From: Saccharomycopsis crataegensis
Taxonomy: Eukaryota; Ascomycota; Saccharomycetes; Ascoideales; Saccharomycopsidaceae
DNA: 64,000 bases
Direction: 5' to 3'
Assembly (NCBI RefSeq): GCF_037102585.1
Contig: NW_027043829.1
Span: 3,720,001-3,784,000, forward strand
The translations under genes were made by a program, and so were the position numbers. The notes below the pieces were generated by a model. That model was not told the origin of the DNA. It worked only from the letters and a program-made list of their open reading frames with translations, and made no database searches. Position 1 is the stretch's first letter. Each line of letters opens with the position of its first letter. This document shows positions 10,011-19,109 of the stretch, one piece after another.

Positions 10011-10576
10011 TATGTGCTGGTGGTGTCGAAGAGTTCCAATAAAGAACAGGATGAGTGAGTGAGGGATGGAAGGAGTGAGTAACAGAGTATTTTTTATGGA
10101 GGTTTTTTTTTTTTTTTTTTTTGTCTTCCCCGGAGGATCGGCGGATGAAGACATATAGACTACTACTATAAATGCCATCAGCTGGGCTCCATCGAGTACA
10201 TTCTGAAGAAATTATGGTTGGATATCTAATGTATTTTCAAATGGATATCACCGTTATTAATCACCAGGAGAATATCTGCTGCAAAAATGGGAAAGCCTCC
10301 TGAAAATTGCTTGTGGCGGTTTCAGATTCGTTTTATACCCATCAGATCACAAATATGATCTTTCATATTATCCCTTCTAACATAGTGAATCATACTACAA
10401 TACTCAAAGATGATAGGTCGCAATAGATAATATATATACATATATCATGACCCTTCTTTTGCTCCGGGGAGTGAAAAGATGAGTTGATGCTGTTATTGCC
10501 ATTATATAATCATGGGTATTTACCTTGATGTGCTCCAATCGGTAATGCCGAAAACACCTCATTAAAACCAAAGGAA
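10011..10576. other. Divergent promoter region FUM1 / ENG1
   Basis: Holds the fumarase leader, including a long poly-T/A tract near 10099-10120, and the ENG1 promoter. A TA-rich stretch at 10428-10446 could serve as a TATA region for ENG1. I did not find a clear Ace2-type ACCAGC site, the expected regulator of ENG1 in other yeasts. Confidence 0.5.
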
Positions 10577-13500
10577 ATGGCTCTTACTCATTCATCAATA
10601 CTCTCAATATCATTAATTATTCCAAAAATTGCTGCCATTCTGATCTCAGTGGGCCCACAGTTCTCCATTGGTGTCAACAATAATGCCCCAACAACTACAA
10701 TCCCGTCGTCTTCCATCCAACCGGTAACCGTCACCTTAGTTTCTGCTAGCGTTGACACCGAGATATTTACTAATGATGGACTGACTGATGCATCCAATGG
10801 TCCAGTATCTATTGATTTGAATAGTCTATTGACCACAACAATTGTCTCAAAATCTACCGACCTGTCGTCGTATTCCAGTAGTAGTAGTAGTAGTAATAGT
10901 AATAGTGAAGGCTATGAGTATTGGAATGATACAGCCACTTCTATTACTACGTCTTTGCCATCACTATTGACTAGAAATGCTAATCCTTCAAATTTGGGGT
11001 CAGAAATAACGTCTTTGATTTCATCTGTTGGTACGAACATGCGCTTTTCAAGTTTCAAAAGTGATAATATTATTTCAATCACTTCATCTCCCAATATTCT
11101 GACTTTCATTATATCTTCATTACCAGTGAAAACTTCTTCAAATAATGGAACAGATAATGGTAATACGTCAAGTTTATTATTATTATTATCATCAGCATCA
11201 ACGTCTTCTAGTTATTCTAGCGTCCCATATAATACAGTAACACTATCTCCTCCAACCTCATCTATTACGTACTATGGTACCTCACATCTGATAAATCTGT
11301 CTTCTAGTGCATACTACGAATCTTCAGGGGGATATGTGCTTAATTCTTCTCAAATCTCTCATACCTTGCCTATCAGTTTGAGCTCAAAGATTGGCAGCAG
11401 TTCGATAGTCAGCTCCAGTTTTAGAGATTCAAAATCAAGCTCACCAGCTATTCCTACTTTAACTACCAGCTCATTATCTTCATCCATCTTGACTAGTCCA
11501 TCTTCATCAGGCTCACTTTCAATGGTTGACTTAAGTATATCTACATATACAGATAAGACTATCACTCAAATCCCAAAAATTGACTATTCAGGATCTTTAT
11601 TTTCTCCAATCGCCACTGCAGAACCATTAACAGTTTTTCCAAGAACAACCATCAACATTACGTTCCCTGATTATGTGAATACCAACACTACCCAGTTTCA
11701 ACTGAACAAATTCTATACCAATATGTTACTCGATGGCCAAAACAATACCGTTTGGTCATACCCTTACAGTCTTTTTTATACAACTTCGGTGGGGGGAAGA
11801 GGAGGAATGGGGGTTTCGTTGGTCAATATTTCCGATAGATTATACGATTATACCAATGATGGGAATTTACCTACTACTTATTCCAACCCCACAATGGCGG
11901 CGGCGATGATCATTGGGGCATCGAATTTTCAAGAGGTTTTCTTATATATGGATGAATACCAAGCAATGTCGGTCACTGCGGAAATTAAAACTTCTGATAA
12001 TAATGGTGGCATCGAATTCCCATTGGTACAAGGGATGGGGATGATCACGGCAATTTATCATGGATCGTCCTTGATTCCAGAAATTGTTGCCCCAGGATTA
12101 TTTTCGCAGTTGGTCAATGTTAGTATTGGAAAATATATTGTCACATTAACTAGTGGATCCCAATGGATCATTTATATTTCTATACTGAGTATTGAATTGG
12201 TGTTGAACAACGATAAGACTAAGATCACCGCTACCAATGGGGCCACCGAGGGGTTGATTGTTCAAGTGGCATCTCTTACAACCTACTCCAATGATACGGT
12301 AGACGTGGAATCCATTTATGATCAATGTAATGGAACTTATCCTATCAATGCTACCCTTGTGGCACTGGTTAATAATGGGGATTATCAGTACGGGTTCGAA
12401 TACAATACGAACTCAGGGAAACCAGCGCTTGTGTTTTTATTACCCCATCTTATAGATTCGTTAACCGATAGTTTATCACTCACTGGTATTGAAATGTATT
12501 CGGGGACCAAGGGGAAAATGGCCAGCGTTTTGGCCAATAAAGTGATATTTCAAGAACTGGCCACCGTTGGCGACGAACCGGGGTGGATCCCCATGTCGAT
12601 GAACGCTTCAGAAGTGGTTTACAATAGTTCACAATTACAAACCCTTCAAACCGCTTTAGATGAAGAAATGGCCAATATTGGATGGGATATCAAATCTTTA
12701 GTGACGAATATTGATACCTATACCGCGGGGAAAATCCTCGATAAATATTCACAAATGTTGGCGGTGTCGCATTTTATTCTTGGGAACATCACCGCCACTA
12801 CTGGCGTTCTAGATGGGTTAATTGACGCCTGGGATGGTTATTTAAATAATAGTTATGGTGTTAAATATCCTCTTGGATACTTGAATATTGGTACCATCGC
12901 GGCAATGGCCACACTGGCCGAGAATTATGGAAATTCGGTGATGAACGATCATTATTTCCATTATGGATATTTCATCCATTCTGCCGCAGTGATTGGAGAA
13001 GTGGCTGCACAATTGGCAGGCGATAACAAAAATTGGATCACCGAAAAGGCCCAAAATTATGTAGAATCGTTGATCCGTGATGTTGCTAACCCTTCAACTG
13101 CCGACCCATACTTCCCACAATTTAGAATGTTTGATTGGTATCATGGCCATTCTTTTGCTAGTGGGTTAGTCAGCAGCGGAGATGGCCGGAATCAGGAAAG
13201 TTCCAGTGAAGATGTGAACTTTGCCTTGGGGTTGAAAATGTGGGGGAGAGCCATTGGGTCTGACAGTTTGGAAGCTACAGGAGAATTGATGTTATTGGTG
13301 ATGAGACGAGCGATGAACCAATACTATTTCTTTAATAATGATTCGTCCAACGGGGTTATCCCTGAAGAATATTCACCACATATGGTTCCGGGGATTTTGT
13401 ACGAAAATAAGTTGACCTACGTGACATTTTTTGGTACCGATGTTCAATATATACACGGAATACAAATGTTACCGATCACTGCTGCCCTGATGTTGATCAA

Positions 13501-13726
13501 GAATCAACAGTATGTCGCCGAGGAATGGACGACATTTGAATTTGACTGTTTGGTGGGGGAATCTTTAAACGAGGACCCTTGGGGCCATGTGTTAAAATTG
13601 AATCAAGCATTGTTCGATCCAGGTGCGGCATTAGGGCATTTCACTACAAGCGGATTTGATATCCTGAAATTGGATAACGGGCAGTCGTTGACTTGGTCTT
13701 TAGCTGTGTGTATGGGGTTGTCATGA
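10577..13726 (+). CDS. ENG1: Secreted endo-1,3-beta-glucanase, GH81 (Eng1/Dse4 type)
   Basis: A 1049-residue GH81 endo-beta-1,3-glucanase that degrades the septum so that daughter cells separate. A hydrophobic N-terminus (about residues 8-30, with a CTG in its core) acts as signal peptide. Residues ~35-330 are a Ser/Thr-rich, glycosylation-prone stalk. The catalytic GH81 region runs from ~350 to the end. It includes PYSLFYTTSVGGRGGMGVSLV, NDHYFHYGYFIHSAA, DWYHGHSFASG (about 848-858) and GRNQESSSEDVN (about 869-880), which holds the paired catalytic glutamates. The size matches S. cerevisiae Dse4 (1117), whose septal role is the model here. Several CTG codons occur, more than in the housekeeping genes, one in an I-T-A-A-[CTG]-M-L context where Dse4 has Ser nearby. 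Confidence 0.93.
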   Translation: MALTHSSILSISLIIPKIAAILISVGPQFSIGVNNNAPTTTIPSSSIQPVTVTLVSASVDTEIFTNDGLTDASNGPVSIDLNSLLTTTIVSKSTDLSSYSSSSSSSNSNSEGYEYWNDTATSITTSLPSLLTRNANPSNLGSEITSLISSVGTNMRFSSFKSDNIISITSSPNILTFIISSLPVKTSSNNGTDNGNTSSLLLLLSSASTSSSYSSVPYNTVTLSPPTSSITYYGTSHLINLSSSAYYESSGGYVLNSSQISHTLPISLSSKIGSSSIVSSSFRDSKSSSPAIPTLTTSSLSSSILTSPSSSGSLSMVDLSISTYTDKTITQIPKIDYSGSLFSPIATAEPLTVFPRTTINITFPDYVNTNTTQFQLNKFYTNMLLDGQNNTVWSYPYSLFYTTSVGGRGGMGVSLVNISDRLYDYTNDGNLPTTYSNPTMAAAMIIGASNFQEVFLYMDEYQAMSVTAEIKTSDNNGGIEFPLVQGMGMITAIYHGSSLIPEIVAPGLFSQLVNVSIGKYIVTLTSGSQWIIYISILSIELVLNNDKTKITATNGATEGLIVQVASLTTYSNDTVDVESIYDQCNGTYPINATLVALVNNGDYQYGFEYNTNSGKPALVFLLPHLIDSLTDSLSLTGIEMYSGTKGKMASVLANKVIFQELATVGDEPGWIPMSMNASEVVYNSSQLQTLQTALDEEMANIGWDIKSLVTNIDTYTAGKILDKYSQMLAVSHFILGNITATTGVLDGLIDAWDGYLNNSYGVKYPLGYLNIGTIAAMATLAENYGNSVMNDHYFHYGYFIHSAAVIGEVAAQLAGDNKNWITEKAQNYVESLIRDVANPSTADPYFPQFRMFDWYHGHSFASGLVSSGDGRNQESSSEDVNFALGLKMWGRAIGSDSLEATGELMLLVMRRAMNQYYFFNNDSSNGVIPEEYSPHMVPGILYENKLTYVTFFGTDVQYIHGIQMLPITAALMLIKNQQYVAEEWTTFEFDCLVGESLNEDPWGHVLKLNQALFDPGAALGHFTTSGFDILKLDNGQSLTWSLAVCMGLS

Positions 13727-14056
13727 TATATATATATATATATAATTTTTAATTTTTTTTTGTATGTGTATTAGTAATATTTTGGGGCAATACCGTTTTA
13801 TTATTATTATTTTTGTTATATTATTAATTGATAATAGTTATTGATTGTAGGTTTTTATTTTTGCTATTGTTATCGGGGACACCGCCTCGTCGGCACTCTG
13901 GTTTTTTGCCCTGGCCAAGATTTTTTCTTTGCCTTTATCCATAAAGGGAGTTTTTCCCTGCATCTGATACTTATATATATATATCTTCAGTATTGAATTG
14001 CTGACATTTATTCAAATATCTTTTATTTTAAGGATCTATACATTGCCACTGCGTTA

Positions 14057-14092
<36 letters not shown>

Positions 14093-14104
14093 GCTTTCAA
14101 TATA
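13727..14104. other. Intergenic, ENG1 3' end and RCN1 promoter
   Basis: A TA dinucleotide run (13726-13744) directly follows the ENG1 stop. A small inverted repeat, CCTTTAT/ATAAAGG, lies near 13931-13947, and a TATATATATA tract at 13973-13984 is a candidate TATA region about 125 bp before the RCN1 ATG. A TG run sits just before that ATG. Confidence 0.5.
14059..14089. repeat. (TG)n microsatellite in the RCN1 leader
   Basis: 31 nt of alternating T and G ending 15 nt before the RCN1 start codon, probably transcribed as 5' UTR. The open frame runs through it as Cys-Val repeats, which I treat as non-coding. Confidence 0.85.
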
Positions 14105-14815
14105 ATGGGCGTCGATCCAACCAATACATTGATTCTTACAGGGTTCACCGAGGATGAATTACTCGATACCGAATTGATAAAATCACTTCAGAACCAAATA
14201 ATCAACCACACCAGCGCGTCCGAGACGATCCAGTTCTCGATCCTCAAGCTGTTCAAGCGGATCATCATGGTTTTTGAGCGATTGGAACTGAGCCAACGAG
14301 TATACGGGATCCTCAAGCTGGCAGGTTTCAAAGTTGGGTACGCCTCACAAAACAATTATGACGATTTCATCATGACTGACGATGGGTACAAGTTCGATAC
14401 TCGAGAATACCTTCATTTACCAAGCCACGGCACCACGTTCATTATCTCTCCTCCTCCTAGTCCACCTCCTGGATGGGTACTGATGCCAGAAGAGGCCCCT
14501 GAGCAACGACTGATCTATTCTCCAGAAGAATTGCGAGAGTTATTATATAAAAGGGTTGATGATGGTAAGATCCAGCGATTGTTCGATGATGCGGGAGAAG
14601 AATGTGAACCCCAGGAAACTGCCGATGATAAGGTGGTGCATGATGATGATGATGATGATCATCGAGTGGTTGATCAAAAAGTGTTGTTACAAAGTGAAGG
14701 GTTGACAAGCCCGATTATTGTGTTGGAAGCTCCAGAGAACGAGGAATTATCATTATGGAATGTACATTCACAACATAAGAAGCCTACAAAAGTGCTGATG
14801 CCACCACCGGAATGA
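14105..14815 (+). CDS. RCN1: Calcipressin, regulator of calcineurin
   Basis: A 236-residue calcipressin. These proteins bind calcineurin and modulate Ca2+-stress signalling. An N-terminal RRM-like fold begins NTLILTGF and contains the strand-helix segment ending FKRIIMVFERL. The family signature ISPPPSPPPGW is at about residues 117-127. An acidic linker (D-D-D-D-D-D) follows, then a C-terminal motif with the PIIVLEAP segment, resembling the calcineurin-docking PxIxIT element. The start was set at 14105 because the upstream in-frame part is only the TG repeat, and the family begins right at the NTLIL strand. The CTG codon at 14249-14251 falls where relatives have LKSF, that is, at Ser. Confidence 0.9.
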   Translation: MGVDPTNTLILTGFTEDELLDTELIKSLQNQIINHTSASETIQFSILKLFKRIIMVFERLELSQRVYGILKLAGFKVGYASQNNYDDFIMTDDGYKFDTREYLHLPSHGTTFIISPPPSPPPGWVLMPEEAPEQRLIYSPEELRELLYKRVDDGKIQRLFDDAGEECEPQETADDKVVHDDDDDDHRVVDQKVLLQSEGLTSPIIVLEAPENEELSLWNVHSQHKKPTKVLMPPPE

Positions 14816-14909
14816 AGAAAACAATGATATATAAGGAATGAATATATGTATGGTTAATAAGTGGTCACTTATACACAGAGACGACACGAAGACCCAGCAG
14901 ATGGGTACA

Positions 14910-14935
14910 CACGTGGCGGGCGCATATATCACGTG
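14910..14935. promoter_or_regulatory. Paired CACGTG E-boxes
   Basis: Two CACGTG hexamers (14910-14915 and 14930-14935), two helical turns apart, downstream of RCN1 and upstream of the U4 promoter. They fit bHLH factors such as Cbf1 or Tye7. The target gene is not obvious; U4 is the nearest downstream transcript. Confidence 0.4.
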
Positions 14936-14985
14936 CATATTTGGTGTTACCCTGTACTGAATGCTATAAGGACATGGAGATTGGT

Positions 14986-15041
14986 AAGTCCTCTTTGGTG
15001 ATCAATAGCAATCGTGATCAATCACCAAAGAGGGAGGACTT
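14986..15041. other. Long imperfect hairpin
   Basis: Arms AAGTCCTC plus TTTGGTGAT (14986-15002) pair fully with ATCACCAAA (15021-15029) and GAGGACTT (15034-15041). That gives 17 bp, interrupted by a 4 nt bulge, around an 18 nt loop. It lies between RCN1 and U4 and is followed by TTTTG. Function unknown. Confidence 0.7.
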
Positions 15042-15136
15042 TTGTTATTGAAGAGTGCTGAACCCTAATCCTTTTGATGCAAACCATCCCAAAAAACAAC
15101 AACAACAACAACAACCAGCCCTTTGCGGGAAGGAGT

Positions 15137-15160
15137 GAGAGAGAGAGAGAGAGAGAGAGA
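15137..15160. repeat. (GA)n microsatellite upstream of U4
   Basis: Twelve GA units, about 55 bp upstream of the U4 TATA element. GA tracts are common nucleosome-poor promoter elements. Confidence 0.85.
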
Positions 15161-15212
15161 ACAGTCATGTGATGCACCACCGCACATAACCATAATTATT
15201 TTCCTAGGGGAG

Positions 15213-15220
15213 TATAAAAA
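15213..15220 (+). promoter_or_regulatory. TATA box of the U4 snRNA gene
   Basis: TATAAAAA, 68 bp before the inferred U4 5' end, consistent with a Pol II snRNA promoter. No protein-coding frame follows it, which first suggested an RNA gene here. Confidence 0.65.
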
Positions 15221-15280
15221 CACAGAAAATTTTCCACTTTTTGCCCAACTTCTGTCTTGATTTCAGTTTTCCTTTTCTTC

Positions 15281-15440
15281 ATCTTTATGCACGGGCATTA
15301 CGCATATCAGTGAGGATTCGTCCGAGATTGTGTTTTTGCTGGTTGAAAACTTTAACCGTGACCCCTCCTCGTTGGACGGTATTCTTTCGGGAATATCTCC
15401 AAGAGGGAATTTTTGGATGAATTTTGCAAAACTTCGAATT
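15281..15440 (+). ncRNA. SNR14: U4 spliceosomal snRNA
   Basis: The segment from ATCTTTATGCACGGG onward matches the 5' half of yeast U4 almost base for base, including ACGCATATCAGTGAGGATTC, GTCCGAGATTGTGTTTTTG and GCTGGTTGAAA. The first ~18 nt and the GCTGGTTGAAA region are the parts that pair with U6. Between them lies the 5' stem-loop with the GAGGA/CCGAG kink-turn that binds Snu13/Prp31. Downstream, CCTC.TTGGA (15366-15376) pairs with TCCAA.GAGG (15398-15407) around an inner TATTC/GAATA hairpin, giving the central stem. A consensus Sm site, AATTTTTGG, is at 15408-15416. The 5' end is inferred from the homologue. The 3' end is uncertain, before the T-tract at ~15443. It acts in the U4/U6.U5 tri-snRNP. 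Confidence 0.95.
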
Positions 15441-15444
15441 GGTT

Positions 15445-16319
15445 TTTTTTTTTTTTGTTTTTTGAAGAGAGGAAGACAAAAAGAGAGAAACCTGGTTCAT
15501 TAACTATATACCTCACCTAGCTCTCGATAGCCGATCACATCATTGATGTTTAACATTATTTCAATTGTTATGTGGTGGGTGGGTTGGAGATTCAAGGTTG
15601 TTGGGGAATAGGAAAATATTTCCCTTTCTGATGATGGCAATCATTACTTTTTTTTAATAGTCTTTCAGCGTGGTCGTTGTGGAGTGTTAAAAGAAATGTG
15701 AGTTTGTATAGATTTTGTGATTGGAATGACCAATTGGTTGATAAAATACGGAGGAGTGATTAAATACAGAAGTTTTCAATGAAGTATCATAATGGTGTAT
15801 TAAATATATGAATGTATTATTAGCAAGGCAAGAAGAAAAATAAAAGGTAACTCATTAAAAATTGGCTTAATCGGAGAAGGAATAATAAAGAATGGGGATC
15901 AGAAAACAAAAAAAACAATTGGATAATAATGAATTATAATAATAATAATACTATCTATAACTTTATGGAATGGGGGGTAGATTTTCCTAACAGAGAGAAA
16001 AAGAAGGTAATTAATTATAAATGATTCAAAACTACTGCAAAACAGCAAAACATTAAAGAAAAAAAAAACCCCCAAAAATAATAATTATTCATCAATAATA
16101 TGATTGATGATTTCATGACATTGTCTTGACACAATCATAGATAGACAAGAAATAAATAAATGAACAAAAAAAAGTATAGTAAAATGTAGCGGAATATTAT
16201 TATCGACGATACATACCACTGTTGTAACGGTGACCATCAAATAAACCATTAATAGATCAATAAGATGAAAGTTGAAACTGGTCAAATTAGAATTAAACAG
16301 GAAAAATAGAGCTCATAAT
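15445..16319. other. Intergenic, U4 3' side and LCB2 3' side
   Basis: An AT-rich 0.9 kb stretch with no open frame of note. Poly-T and A-rich tracts occur just after U4 and around 15890-16080. I see no second RNA gene. Confidence 0.5.
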
Positions 16320-17969
16320 TCAATGGAAGGCTTCCAAAGTGGCATTTGGTTTATCAGTAAATGGTTCCATGTTATGTTTACCCCTGGCATACTTGAAATA
16401 CATCTTGTCCCCAATGAAATCAAGTTCTCTCAAGACTTTATCCAAATCACTTTTCGTCAAAGCAGCACTAACACAAATTCTTATTCTCGAACTGTCGATC
16501 GGGGTGGCAGGGTACCCAACAATCACCACGGCAATTCCTCTCTTGTACAACGCTCTGGCTACGGCAGGCAATTTATTTGGAACATAAAGCAATAATGGGA
16601 TCACCGGAGAATCATCCATACCAAAGGCAATGAACCCCAATTTCTTCAAACCAGCACGCAAGTAACGGGAATTGAAGGCAATACGTTGAATTCTTTCCTT
16701 CCCTTCACCAGGATTGAGTTCTCCCATAATGATTTTCATTGAGGTCAAAATCTGCGAGACAATTACCGGAGAAATCGATTCCGAATACACCGGGGCGGTC
16801 AAATCGAGTCTAAGACGATCAATGATATGTTGTTCAGCGGCAACGTACCCACCAGCAGCACCAAATGATTTGGTAAAGGTTCCCATAAGAATATCGATTC
16901 TTGAAGGGTCAATGTTGAAATAATCACAAACTCCACGGCCGTTTGGTCCCATGGCCCCAATAGAATGCGCTTCATCGACAAAAAGGTAAAACCCGTACTT
17001 ATCTCTAAGATCCACAAGCTGAGGAAGTGGGCACATCGTCCCTTCCATAGAATACAACCCTTCAACACAAACAATGATCTTCTTCCAAGGTTTATGAGTT
17101 CTTGGAAGCCCTTGGGAAATGCTGGTTCTGATGATTTTTTCCAATTTCGCCATGTTATTATGAGGGAAACGTTTAATGGTGACCCCGGAAATTCTGAGCC
17201 CAGTTCTGATGGACGAATGGTTCAATTCGTCAGAAATCACAAGACATTCGGAATCCAAGAAACTGTCGAACAAATTGGCATTGGTACTGAACCCTTGAGA
17301 GAAGATTAACGAGTCGTCCTTGCCGACAAATTTTGCCACGAGTTTTTCCAATTCCGCGTGTTTATCGGTGGTTCCTCCTTGATGACGAGGGGCCCCAGCT
17401 CCAGTACCGTATTTGCGAAGGGTCACCAAAGCATCGTCAGTACAAATCCCCACGGATTGTGCAAATCCCAAGTAATTGTAACTGGCAAAGTTCAAACAAT
17501 TGGTCACCGACCCAGTGTACTTCAAAGTTTGGTTATAATCATCGGAATGACGGTCGTAGCAGGTGATGTATCTTCCCGGGACCCCAGTGGTAGGAATGGA
17601 GAAATTGTCATCGATCTTCCGTTTCATTCTTCTGACGTAAAACGATTCAAGACGCAGATAGTATGGGGCGTACCCATCTTTTTCAATCACGTCTTCAAAC
17701 TGCTTCTTATCGAAGAATGTCCCAAAGAAATCCTTGAAGTTACCAACAATGATCAAAATAAGGAAGTTAAGATGGGTCAAGAGAATGGTGAAGTACGAAG
17801 GTTCCTCCAAAGGCTCGACGAGGTACGGGGTGTTTGGTTCGTGTTCAGAAACATAAAGGAACTCTGGTGATTCTAGCGACCCGAATTCCTTTTCCCGCTG
17901 TTCATCCTGGGAAAGCCCTTTGTTGGGGATGTATTTAGGTAAGGTCAATGTGTATTTCGACAGATCCAT
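16320..17969 (-). CDS. LCB2: Serine palmitoyltransferase catalytic subunit Lcb2
   Basis: A 549-residue PLP enzyme of the alpha-oxoamine synthase family. With Lcb1 in the ER membrane it condenses serine with palmitoyl-CoA, the first step of sphingolipid synthesis. One membrane segment (about residues 60-77) precedes the catalytic domain. Family blocks are TGVPGRYITCYDR, NFASYNYLGFAQS, SDELNHSSIRTG, FVDEAHSIGAMGPNGRGVCDYF and GTFTKSFGAAGGY, which holds the PLP-binding Lys, then RRIAFNSRYLR-type and SRIRICVSAALTK segments. The length equals S. cerevisiae Lcb2 (561). Codon 105 is CTG (17655-17657) in the context YY-x-RLESFY. The S. cerevisiae protein has WFSNFESFY here, so Ser is expected. Confidence 0.97.
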   Translation of the reverse strand: MDLSKYTLTLPKYIPNKGLSQDEQREKEFGSLESPEFLYVSEHEPNTPYLVEPLEEPSYFTILLTHLNFLILIIVGNFKDFFGTFFDKKQFEDVIEKDGYAPYYLRLESFYVRRMKRKIDDNFSIPTTGVPGRYITCYDRHSDDYNQTLKYTGSVTNCLNFASYNYLGFAQSVGICTDDALVTLRKYGTGAGAPRHQGGTTDKHAELEKLVAKFVGKDDSLIFSQGFSTNANLFDSFLDSECLVISDELNHSSIRTGLRISGVTIKRFPHNNMAKLEKIIRTSISQGLPRTHKPWKKIIVCVEGLYSMEGTMCPLPQLVDLRDKYGFYLFVDEAHSIGAMGPNGRGVCDYFNIDPSRIDILMGTFTKSFGAAGGYVAAEQHIIDRLRLDLTAPVYSESISPVIVSQILTSMKIIMGELNPGEGKERIQRIAFNSRYLRAGLKKLGFIAFGMDDSPVIPLLLYVPNKLPAVARALYKRGIAVVIVGYPATPIDSSRIRICVSAALTKSDLDKVLRELDFIGDKMYFKYARGKHNMEPFTDKPNATLEAFH

Positions 17970-17981
17970 TCTCTTTATTTA

Positions 17982-18006
17982 TCTGTCTGTCTGTCTGTCT
18001 GTCTGT
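17982..18006. repeat. (TCTG)n microsatellite
   Basis: Six TCTG units just upstream of the LCB2 start codon, inside the LCB2/TMA20 divergent promoter. Confidence 0.85.
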
Positions 18007-18224
18007 TGTGTGCGAATCCAAAAAATGTTTTCGAATAACAGGAATGGACTGGAAGGTGATTTAAGGATGATTTGTTGTCTTTTTTTTTTTTTACTTTTGT
18101 CACCAATTTTTTTTTTCTTCCTTCCCGAATTTTTGTGGCACCTGACTTATTTTTTTTTTTTTCCATCTTCATCTTCGTCTTCTTCTCTTTGGGGTTTCTT
18201 GATTATTGTTATTATTGTTATTAT

Positions 18225-18229
18225 TTTTA

Positions 18230-18261
<32 letters not shown>
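18225..18261. repeat. (ATT)n microsatellite in the TMA20 promoter
   Basis: A run of ATT units ending about 17 bp before the TMA20 start codon, likely in its 5' leader. Confidence 0.8.
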
Positions 18262-18263
<2 letters not shown>

Positions 18264-18277
18264 CTCCACACTCAAAG

Positions 18278-18884
18278 ATGTTCAAGAAGTAGGTAGCAAT
18301 TTTTTACCGTGTTTGTTATTGTATTGCTTTATTTACTAACCTCTCACAGATTCACCAAGGAAGACATCCACACCAAATCAAACATCAAATCATCGGTACA
18401 ACGAGGCCTCAAATCGAAATTCGCAGAACAATTCCCATTGCTCAACCCGGTGATCGATGATATCATACCCAAGAAGTCCCAGATGATCCACATCAAGTGT
18501 GAAGAAAAGATCTCGCTCTATGCCATCGACGACACCGTGGTGGTGTACCAAATCAAGGATGAACTTTTCCCATCGCTTCATGTGGTTCACAAATACCCCC
18601 AGCTATTCCACACCGTTCAAGTCGATAGAGGGGCCATCAAATTCGTACTTGGTGGAGCCAACATCATGTGTCCTGGGCTCACTTCGAAAGGGGCTCAATT
18701 GCCAGAAGGCGACGAATTGCACAAGGATGATGTGGTAATTGTCAAAGCCGAGGGAAAAGAAAACGCATTGGCCGTGGGGAAATTGGTGATGGATGTCCAA
18801 GACATCAAGAACTTGAATAAAGGAATTGGTATTGAGTTGATCCACTACTTGGGTGATGGATTGTGGAACTTGTCATTGATGTGA
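18278..18884 (+). CDS. TMA20: Translation machinery factor Tma20 (MCT-1/MCTS1), one intron
   Basis: Spliced protein of 181 residues, the same length as S. cerevisiae Tma20. With Tma22 it forms an MCT-1/DENR-type complex that recycles 40S subunits and promotes re-initiation. Exon 1 is just 11 nt (18278-18288, ATGTTCAAGAA). The intron (18289-18349) has GTAGGT, TTTACTAAC at 18332-18340 and CACAG. Exon 2 (18350-18884) restores MFKKFTKEDIHTKS, as in the yeast protein. An N-terminal MCT-1 domain is followed by a PUA domain, with VQVDRGAIKFVLGGANIMCPGL and KENALAVGKL as family blocks. Without splicing the frame ends at a TAG directly after the fourth codon, so the intron is required. Confidence 0.95.
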
Positions 18885-19078
18885 AATAGATTTTTTTTTT
18901 TTTTTTTGGGGGACGATGTGTAATGTGGATTCATGATAGTACTCTAAAATTTATGTATCAATATAATATAGAATGATTTTATTATTCGTTATTTGATTAT
19001 TGAAATTTCTGTTTGGGCTGTAAATTCATTCTTTTATCAACCTGATTTTTTTGGTGATGGTGTATTTTCCTCGGAATG

Positions 19079-19109
<31 letters not shown>

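Noticed and set aside
15285-15500. 71-codon open frame on the minus strand
   Set aside because: It lies opposite the U4 snRNA; the conservation is explained by the RNA.
15598-16075. Second possible LTR starting TGTTGGGG
   Set aside because: No matching CCCCAACA end in a plausible distance; the downstream CCCCC lies in plain A-rich DNA.
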